Assembly (NCBI GenBank): GCA_036004405.1
Contig: DASYRM010000216.1
Location: 1 to 27,611 of the forward strand
DNA: 27,611 nucleotides
Direction: 5' to 3'
Source of the DNA: DASYRM01 sp036004405
GTDB lineage: Bacteria; Acidobacteriota; Vicinamibacteria; Vicinamibacterales; UBA2999
The notes under the pieces were generated by a model. It saw only the letters and a list, made by a program, of their open reading frames with translations. It was not told the origin of the DNA and ran no database searches. Shown piece after piece: positions 23,401 through 27,611 of this stretch. Position 1 is the first letter of the stretch, and each line of letters begins with the position of its first letter. The position numbers and the translations under genes are program-made.

Positions 23401-24249
23401 TTCGTCCCGCAGGCGCTTGTAGCGGCGGGCCTTGGCGGCCTGGCGCTTCAGCGTGCCGCGCTGCTTCTCCACCTCGAAGACGATGTCGTCGATGCGGGTG
23501 AGATTCTGCTGCGCGGCTTCGAGCTTGAGCTCGGCGGCGCGCCGGCGCGACTTGTACTTCGTGATGCCGGCGGCTTCCTCGATCAGCTGCCGCCGGTCGG
23601 CCGGCCGCGTGCTGAGGATCATGCCGATCTTGCCCTGCTCGATGATCGAGTAGGCCTTGGCGCCGAGCCCCGTGTCCATGAGCAGCTCGTGGACGTCGCG
23701 CAGGCGGCACACCTCGCCGTCGATCAGGTACTCGCTGTCGCCCGAGCGATACAGGCGGCGCGTCACCTCGACGTCGCGCGTGAAGATGCGCGCGAAGTCT
23801 TCGAGCGCCTCCATCCCGAGCGTCGGGCTGGCCAGCACCGGCACCGGCGCATGTCCGTTGCCGTGACCGTTGCCATGACCGTTGGTCGTGTCCTCGTGCC
23901 CGGGGACGGAGTCGGGCGCGTCGAGGCGGAACGGTTCGGTGGCCGACGGATGGGCCGGTGTCTCGGGCACCGGCTTCGGCGGGATCGGCAGGCCGCTGAG
24001 CCGGAGCCGAACCTCGGCCGCGCCGCCGGGCTTGCGGGCGTCGCTGCCGGAGAAGATGACGTCCTCCATCTTGTCGCCGCGGAGGCTCTTGGCGCTCTGC
24101 TCGCCCAGCACCCAGGTGATGGCGTCGGCGACGTTGCTCTTGCCGCAGCCGTTGGGGCCGACGATGGCGGTCACGCCCTCGTCGAAGGCCAGCTCCGCGC
24201 GATCGGAGAACGATTTAAACCCTGATATTTCAAGACGTTCGAGGCGCAT
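20407..24249 (-). CDS. smc: Chromosome segregation ATPase SMC
   Basis: A 1280-residue SMC protein. The head N-lobe has Walker A 'GPNGCGKS' (31-38) and 'ITWVLGEQSAKSLRGDKMEDVIFSG'. Coiled coil runs from about 230 to 575, the hinge is about 583-730 ('PRGAVADYLDVDRRYERAVEACLG...'), and return coiled coil goes to about 1020. The C-lobe has the signature 'LSGGEKALTAIALMFAIF' and Walker B 'FCLLDEIDAPLDD'. SMC with ScpA/ScpB folds and separates chromosomes. Two departures from the usual 1150-1190 length are seen: an insertion at about residues 82-150 within the N-lobe, rich in Pro and Asn-Gly-His, and an acidic Ala/Glu/Pro insertion at about 1020-1070 just before the C-lobe. ATG 24249 is chosen because MRLERLEISGFKSF is the normal start; AGGAT lies upstream. 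Confidence 0.97.
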   Translation of the reverse strand: MRLERLEISGFKSFSDRAELAFDEGVTAIVGPNGCGKSNVADAITWVLGEQSAKSLRGDKMEDVIFSGSDARKPGGAAEVRLRLSGLPIPPKPVPETPAHPSATEPFRLDAPDSVPGHEDTTNGHGNGHGNGHAPVPVLASPTLGMEALEDFARIFTRDVEVTRRLYRSGDSEYLIDGEVCRLRDVHELLMDTGLGAKAYSIIEQGKIGMILSTRPADRRQLIEEAAGITKYKSRRRAAELKLEAAQQNLTRIDDIVFEVEKQRGTLKRQAAKARRYKRLRDELRRWEKVLFARRYRELAAAIEGARARLAQARERETAAAARLAELEADLSRLRIELAEADQRASSLREDAHARELAVTARQQQQEFSEQQAASLAGRATDIEDEIRDLEARREPARIALESRRTAAADAERDRDEAATRLAAATQEHADAQRAIEALEGDVDAVRSEVFSHANTATALRHAIQHAVDQIDRVGTTLSELDVERDDLRRETEGVEAERAQAQQAAGETRAALANVVAARQARELELATLRAEHDGRLRDIRTREQEAAAAEARLASLQELASSHADFGDAARAVLAQNDASVSPRGAVADYLDVDRRYERAVEACLGELLQYILVDGHDQAAAGLASVRAGGAGRCGFVVAGGTAVESPAPVWSHLPGITAVTEAVRVAGPYAATLRVVLGEAYIADTFEQAVAFARVSDAPVATLDGDVLRGAHLVSGGARVEARGILATRREIKELTERTAVERQVLLRAAEAVTQLEAAIAAAAGSLAALQTEQHEHEKSLVGFDAQLARTVDETARLARKSDQIGLERRRAEEERAAADARRQEADAATVRLLETQREAETRLADAQRRLAEARDTVAGLALRLAEAGAAHAGLVERAAALAAEVARLEDSARELEARVEARRTELAATRERREALLTAIEEGARALDADIQSLAALRDELVRADEAATARRADVDAKDVDIRTARQALEAVRAEANEFDMARATSESDLTHLAQVCVDTVQATLDEVLADVEALELAGQDVPDAAAIAAEEPDPEADEAEPGEAAAAVMSEPVAASAPPASMSAEEAITRLREKIDRLGPVNMMAIEQFDELETRHVFLTTQRKDLVESIALTTEAITRIDETTSARFTEAFTAIQQNFQVTFSTLFGGGRAGLTLLDESDPLESGIDIVASPPGKRLQSVQLLSGGEKALTAIALMFAIFRYKPSPFCLLDEIDAPLDDANVGRFVEMLRGMLDHTQFILITHNRRTMEIANRLYGVTMEEPGVSKLISVQLH
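23855..23890. repeat. 12-nt tandem repeat inside smc
   Basis: Three successive 12-base units at 23855-23866, 23867-23878 and 23879-23890 (CCGTTGCCGTGA, CCGTTGCCATGA, CCGTTGGTCGTG), the third diverged. On the coding strand they encode the Gly-His-Gly-Asn repeat 'NGHGNGHGNGH' of the SMC head insertion. The unit length keeps the frame. Confidence 0.75.
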
Positions 24250-24305
24250 GCGGTTGGATCCTGACGGTCCGGTTTGGAAAGCCGCGCCAGTGTAGCAACG
24301 CCTAG

Positions 24306-24345
24306 CCCTTGGGGCAAGGGGTAAGTCCACCCCAATATTTTGGGG
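24306..24345. promoter_or_regulatory. Paired hairpins upstream of smc
   Basis: Two inverted repeats lie close together: CCCTTG (24306-24311)/CAAGGG (24315-24320) with a 3-base loop, and CCCCAA (24330-24335)/TTGGGG (24340-24345) around TATT. TGGGG of the first could instead pair with CCCCA of the second, so alternative structures are possible in the leader between ctpA and smc. Function is uncertain: leader control element, terminator of ctpA, or chance in a G/C-rich gap. Confidence 0.4.
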
Positions 24346-24372
24346 ATGGCGCCCAAGGCGGGCGGACGTAGA

Positions 24373-24392
24373 GGCGAACCTTCAGGTTCGCC
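24373..24392. repeat. Intergenic palindrome, GGCGAACCT type
   Basis: Arms GGCGAACCT (24373-24381) and AGGTTCGCC (24384-24392), loop TC, preceded by CGTAGA. It lies between ctpA and smc. Confidence 0.82.
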
Positions 24393-24397
24393 CGGAC

Positions 24398-24417
24398 GGG
24401 CCGCCTGAAGGCGGCCC
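24398..24417. repeat. Intergenic palindrome, GGGCCGCCT type
   Basis: Arms GGGCCGCCT (24398-24406) and AGGCGGCCC (24409-24417), loop GA, with the variant tag CCCACG. It begins 8 bases past the ctpA stop on the minus strand and may end that transcript. Confidence 0.82.
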
Positions 24418-24424
24418 CCACGTA

Positions 24425-26053
24425 CTACCGCTGGGCGACGCGGCTGGTCTGGTTCCGGCGGCCGAGGTTCAAAAGCTGCTCGGCGTCGTTGAAGAGGCCC
24501 AGCCCGAACTGCAGCTGCGGATCGACCTTCGCGAGGTTCTCGGATGCCACCGCGATGCCGAACAGGTCGGAATCGATCTCGAAGCGAACCATCGACTTGA
24601 TGAACGACAGGTCCTGCTGCCACAGCGCCTCGTCGATCTTGAGGCCGGCGGTGGACTTCACGTGCTCTTTGAACTCCGCCAGCATGGCGTCGGTGACGAC
24701 GAAGTCCGGACCGAGCTCGCGCGCGTTGCTCGCCGGGGTGATGCGCGTGTCGCCCTTGCGCGAGAAGCGCTGCGCGAAGGTGTCGAAGATGTTGCGCGCA
24801 TAGAGCGCGCGTCCGAGCTTGCTCGGATTGAAGCCCAGCACCGGCCCGTCGAAGCGGCGATCCGGCTCGACGCCGCCGCCGCTGTACACCTTGCGGCCGC
24901 CGTCGGTGTACTTCAGGTCCTCGGGCTTGTGCGCCTTGTTCGGGTCCTGCTCGCGCAGCGTGTAGGTGAGGTACTCGTCGAAGGTGCCGTCCCACGGGCG
25001 CTGAATCAGACGCCCGCTCGGCGTGTAATAGCGCGCCGTGGTGATGGCCGCGCCGGCGCTCTGAGCCACGCGGTACACCGACTGCACCAGCGCCTTGCCG
25101 AACGTGGTCTCGCCGACGACGAGCGAGCGATCGTGGTCCTGCAGCGCGCCCGACACGATTTCCGACGCGCTCGCGCTGCTGCGATTCACCAGCGTAATCA
25201 TCGGGATCCGCAGGTAGTCGCTGCGCTCGGTGGCGCGGTATTCCTGGTCGGAATTCTGCACGCGACCGTGCGTGGACACGATCAGATCACCGCGGGGCAG
25301 GAACCGGTTCGCCACCTTGATGGCCTGATCGAGCGCACCGCCCGGGTTGGCGCGGAGGTCGAACACCAGGCGCTTCATGCCGCGCTTGGTCAGCGCGGCG
25401 AGGGCGTTCCCCAACTCCTGGTCGGTGTTCTCGCCGAAGTCCGTCACGCGTACGTAGCCGGTCGTGGCGTCGATCATGAACACGGCGTTCACCGTGGGCA
25501 TGTGAATCTCGTCGCGCGTGACCTTGACGTCGATGAGCTTGTCGTAGCCGGCGCGGCGCAGCGAGATACCGACGGCCGTCCCGCGCGGCCCGCGGAGCTT
25601 GCCCACCGCCTGGTCGCTCGTCCAGCCCTTGGTGTCGTCGTTCTCGATCTTGGCGATGACGTCGCCGCGGCGCATGCCGCGCTGATAGGCCGGCGACCCT
25701 TCGAAGACGTTGACCACCGTCACGTCGCCGCCGACGACCTGAATCGAAATCCCCAGCCCGTAGTAGCGCCCTTCCTGGCGCTCCCGCATCTGAGCATAGC
25801 TCTTCGGGTCCATGAAGCTCGAATGGGGATCGAGCGTCTGGAGCATCCCGGAGATGGCCCCGTAGACCAGCCGGTCGGACTGCGTTTCGCCGACGTACAC
25901 GTCTTCCACGGCCTTGAGCGCCGACGTGAAGACCTTGTACTGTTCGGCCACCTGATCCTGGGCGACGACGGGTTCGCGCCCCAGGACGCCACCCAGCACC
26001 GCGCAGACGACCACCACACCCGCGAGCGACGACAGAGACCGGTAACGGGCCAT
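24425..26053 (-). CDS. ctpA: C-terminal processing peptidase, S41 family
   Basis: A 542-residue periplasmic serine protease. Order: signal peptide or anchor (residues 8-31), N-terminal helical part with 'LDPHSSFMDPKSY' (74-86), a PDZ domain (about 97-175, 'YYGLGISIQVVGGDVTVVNVFEGSPAYQRGMRRGDVI'), then the S41 core. The predicted Ser/Lys dyad is S295 ('RSSASASEIVSGALQDHDRS') and K320 ('GETTFGKALVQ'), where the usual GKG is GKA. A C-terminal helical extension (about 400-542) follows. Such enzymes trim or degrade exported proteins from their C-termini. ATG 26053 begins the signal sequence; the longer frame to 26125 is not supported. It is upstream of smc on the same strand, but hairpins in the gap make a shared transcript doubtful. 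Confidence 0.94.
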   Translation of the reverse strand: MARYRSLSSLAGVVVVCAVLGGVLGREPVVAQDQVAEQYKVFTSALKAVEDVYVGETQSDRLVYGAISGMLQTLDPHSSFMDPKSYAQMRERQEGRYYGLGISIQVVGGDVTVVNVFEGSPAYQRGMRRGDVIAKIENDDTKGWTSDQAVGKLRGPRGTAVGISLRRAGYDKLIDVKVTRDEIHMPTVNAVFMIDATTGYVRVTDFGENTDQELGNALAALTKRGMKRLVFDLRANPGGALDQAIKVANRFLPRGDLIVSTHGRVQNSDQEYRATERSDYLRIPMITLVNRSSASASEIVSGALQDHDRSLVVGETTFGKALVQSVYRVAQSAGAAITTARYYTPSGRLIQRPWDGTFDEYLTYTLREQDPNKAHKPEDLKYTDGGRKVYSGGGVEPDRRFDGPVLGFNPSKLGRALYARNIFDTFAQRFSRKGDTRITPASNARELGPDFVVTDAMLAEFKEHVKSTAGLKIDEALWQQDLSFIKSMVRFEIDSDLFGIAVASENLAKVDPQLQFGLGLFNDAEQLLNLGRRNQTSRVAQR

Positions 26054-26077
26054 ATGTATTGAATGTACACGCTTACC

Positions 26078-26107
26078 TTGACCCCGTCCAGACCGCATTT
26101 CTATAAT
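26078..26107 (+). promoter_or_regulatory. Sigma-70-type promoter for tatA-tatC
   Basis: TTGACC (26078-26083) and TATAAT (26102-26107) are separated by 18 bases, a near-consensus housekeeping promoter. Transcription would start near 26114, giving a leader of about 74 bases before tatA. It is the best full promoter in the window. Confidence 0.65.
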
Positions 26108-26187
26108 GCGATCAAGAACTTGCAAGGAATTTCCCGGCCAGTGAAACGCCCAGCTTAGGGGTGTGGCCGAGGTCAGGAGCCAGCGGT

Positions 26188-26511
26188 ATGTGGAATATCG
26201 GAATGCCCGAACTGATCATCATCCTGGTGATCGCGCTGATCATCTTCGGGCCGCGCAAGCTGCCTGAACTCGGACGGTCGTTGGGTAAGAGCATCGGAGA
26301 GTTCAAGAAAGCGTCGAACGAGCTGCGCAACACGCTGGACGAAGAGATCAGGGCTGAGGAGCGGAAGGATCAGCAGGTCAAGACGGAGGCCGAGCAGCGG
26401 ACCGCGCTCGAAGCCGCCAACTCCATGCGCGACGCCATCACGCCCGACACGCCCGCCTCCGGCGGCTCGCACGAGACCGTCACCCGTACGTCCACCGGCA
26501 CCACCGCGTAG
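26188..26511 (+). CDS. tatA: Sec-independent translocase subunit TatA
   Basis: A 107-residue TatA-family protein: very short N-terminus, one membrane helix (residues 7-20, 'PELIIILVIALIIF'), hinge 'GPRKLPELGRSLGKSIGEFKKA' forming the amphipathic helix, and a charged, then Ser/Thr-rich tail. The pore-forming component assembles with TatC to export folded proteins such as the DUF1552 protein of this window. ATG 26188 is chosen because AGGAG lies at 26175-26179 and MWNIGMPEL is a normal start; GTG 26161 would add nine unlikely residues. TatA and TatB cannot be separated with certainty by sequence; no second TatA/B gene is seen here. tatC follows after 17 bases. Confidence 0.93.
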   Translation: MWNIGMPELIIILVIALIIFGPRKLPELGRSLGKSIGEFKKASNELRNTLDEEIRAEERKDQQVKTEAEQRTALEAANSMRDAITPDTPASGGSHETVTRTSTGTTA

Positions 26512-26528
26512 CCCCGGGGCTGCACCCG

Positions 26529-27362
26529 ATGGCGTTAGTGCCCTTCCCGAGCAAGGGGGCGAAATCCGCCCCCGAGCGCGACCCCGACGACTGGGACGAC
26601 GAGGACGACGCCGCCGAAGCATCCGGCGGCAAGATGTCGTTCCTCGATCATCTCGACGAGCTGCGCCGTCGCATCATCTGGGCGCTCGCCTGGGTGCTGA
26701 TCGGGTTCGCCATCGCGTGCGTCTTCTATCAGCAGCTGTTCAACTTCGTCATCGACCCGATGCGGGCGATGCTGCCGAAGGGGCAGACGCTCATCTACAC
26801 CGAGCCGACCGAAGCGCTGATGCTGTACGTGAAGATTGCCATCATCGCCGGCATTCTGATCGCATCGCCCGGCGTGATGACGCAGGTCTGGCTCTTCGTG
26901 GCGCCGGGCCTGTACTCGCACGAGAAGAAGATGGCGATCCCCTTCATTCTCGTGTCGTCGCTCTTCTTCATCACCGGGGCGGCGTTCGCGCACTACTACG
27001 TCTTCCCGCTCACGTTCAAATTCTTCGGCAGCTTCCAGAGCGACGCCATCACCTTCATGCCGCGCATCGAGCCGGCCTTCGGCTTGTACATGAAGCTGGT
27101 GCTGATCTTCGGCGCGATCTTCCAGATGCCGACCGTGGTGGCGCTGCTCGCACGCCTGGGGCTCATCACCGCGCGCTTCATGTGGAAGAACTTCAAGTAC
27201 GCGTTCCTCGCCATCTTCATCATCGGCGCCGTGCTGTCGCCGGGCACCGACCCGGTCGGACAGATTGCGATGGCCGGTCCGATGGTCGTGCTCTACATCA
27301 TCAGCATCCTCTTCGCGTGGATCTTCGCCAAAAAGCGCAAGCCCGCCGAGGAAGAGGCGTAG
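26529..27362 (+). CDS. tatC: Sec-independent translocase subunit TatC
   Basis: A 277-residue TatC with six membrane segments. The normal start 'MSFLDHLDELRRRIIWALAWVLIGFAIA' is preceded by a 35-residue extension that is strongly acidic ('ERDPDDWDDEDDAAEAS'). Later landmarks are 'ALMLYVKIAIIAGILIASPGVMTQVWLFVAPGLYSHEKK', 'FFGSF', 'PRIEPAFGLYMKLVLIFGAIFQMPTVVALLARLGLIT' and 'GAVLSPGTDPVGQIAMAGPMVVLYIISILFAWIF'. TatC binds the twin-arginine signal. The ATG at 26529 gives a 17-base gap to tatA; ATG 26634 would give a conventional length. Neither has a strong ribosome site, so the extension is likely but not proven. Confidence 0.95.
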   Translation: MALVPFPSKGAKSAPERDPDDWDDEDDAAEASGGKMSFLDHLDELRRRIIWALAWVLIGFAIACVFYQQLFNFVIDPMRAMLPKGQTLIYTEPTEALMLYVKIAIIAGILIASPGVMTQVWLFVAPGLYSHEKKMAIPFILVSSLFFITGAAFAHYYVFPLTFKFFGSFQSDAITFMPRIEPAFGLYMKLVLIFGAIFQMPTVVALLARLGLITARFMWKNFKYAFLAIFIIGAVLSPGTDPVGQIAMAGPMVVLYIISILFAWIFAKKRKPAEEEA

Positions 27363-27611
27363 ACCTCGATCAGCTGATCGCCGATCTCGCGCGCGCGGAC
27401 GCCACGCGCCGGGAGGCGGCGGTGGCGCGGTTGCGCGTTCTGGGCGTTCGCGTGCTCCCCCATCTCGCGGCGCTGCTCGAGTCCCCGGCACCGGCCGCCG
27501 CGCGCGCGGCCGCGCTCTCCGTGCTCGAAAGCTTTGACGACCCGCGGGCGATTGGGCTGGCTCAAATCGCCATGCAGGACGGCGACGCCGACGTGGCGCT
27601 GGCGGCCATCG
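27317..27611 (+). CDS. HEAT-repeat-like protein, cut by window end
   Basis: An open frame continues past the right edge: '...VDLDQLIADLARADATRREAAVARLRVLGVRVLPHLAALLESPAPAAARAAALSVLESFDDPRAIGLAQIAMQDGDADVALAAI'. Paired helices with Ala/Leu/Arg and 'D-P-R-A' turns are the pattern of HEAT or PBS-lyase-like repeats, used for protein binding. The start is uncertain: GTG 27317 lies in frame and overlaps tatC by 46 bases; no ATG lies near the tatC stop. Gene order suggests it is transcribed with tatA-tatC, but a link to Tat export is only a guess. Confidence 0.6.
   Translation, partial: MDLRQKAQARRGRGVDLDQLIADLARADATRREAAVARLRVLGVRVLPHLAALLESPAPAAARAAALSVLESFDDPRAIGLAQIAMQDGDADVALAAI

Noticed and set aside
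21622..24225. 867-codon plus-strand open frame opposite smc
   Set aside because: A shadow of smc: low complexity, no start signal, no domain pattern; the antisense SMC frame explains it.
24250..24330. Longer N-terminus for SMC from 24330
   Set aside because: The added 27 residues are not like any SMC start; MRLERLEISGFKSF at 24249 is the normal beginning.

Overview
The window is high-GC, densely coded bacterial chromosome with 23 protein genes (the last cut by the window end), no rRNA or tRNA that I can see, and no phage or transposase gene. The gene content points to Acidobacteriota, probably the Vicinamibacteria side. The signs are a haem c PSD1-type DUF1592 protein next to a Tat-exported DUF1552 protein and an exported ankyrin protein, many small secreted proteins with '...AQ' signal peptides, a MalT-like ATPase fused to a BTAD domain, and frequent GTAGGGGC/GTAGAGGC-type intergenic palindromes. 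This placement is inference; no marker gene here fixes it.

Layout. 120-2493 (+): a secreted protein of unknown role, a YjbR/MmcQ-like protein and a membrane-anchored helical protein. 2572-3204 (-): a membrane-anchored cupin. 3363-4433 (+): an MscS-type channel whose stop codon overlaps that of a convergent two-gene operon (4430-5925, -) encoding an exported metallo-beta-lactamase-fold hydrolase and a secreted NTF2/SnoaL-like protein. 5984-6748 (+): a polytopic membrane protein. 6807-7393 (+): a VapBC toxin-antitoxin pair with a clear palindromic operator. 7502-11225 (+): a 1033-residue MalT-like/BTAD regulator followed by a small secreted protein. 11297-16681 (-): the three-gene operon PSD1 (DUF1592), DUF1552, ankyrin. 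16750-18198 (+): an amidase-signature enzyme. 18288-20334 (-): a DUF4097 lipoprotein and an M48 (Ste24-like) peptidase. 20407-26053 (-): ctpA-type S41 peptidase and SMC. 26188-27611 (+): tatA, tatC and the start of a HEAT-repeat-like gene.

Cell-envelope and export themes dominate: Tat translocase genes, at least one Tat substrate (DUF1552), a periplasmic processing protease, an M48 membrane protease, an MscS channel and many secreted proteins. SMC is the main housekeeping gene outside that theme.

The most striking non-coding feature is a family of about twelve short hairpins of shared design. Stem sequences differ between copies with both arms changing together, and a CTACG tag lies at one end. 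They fill most intergenic gaps, and in two genes (PSD1 and M48) the hairpin itself supplies the last codons and the stop. Other points worth following are a degenerate 7-nt tandem repeat that encodes the signal-peptide core of the ankyrin protein, two low-complexity insertions in SMC, phased VapBC operator half-sites and several probably leaderless start sites.
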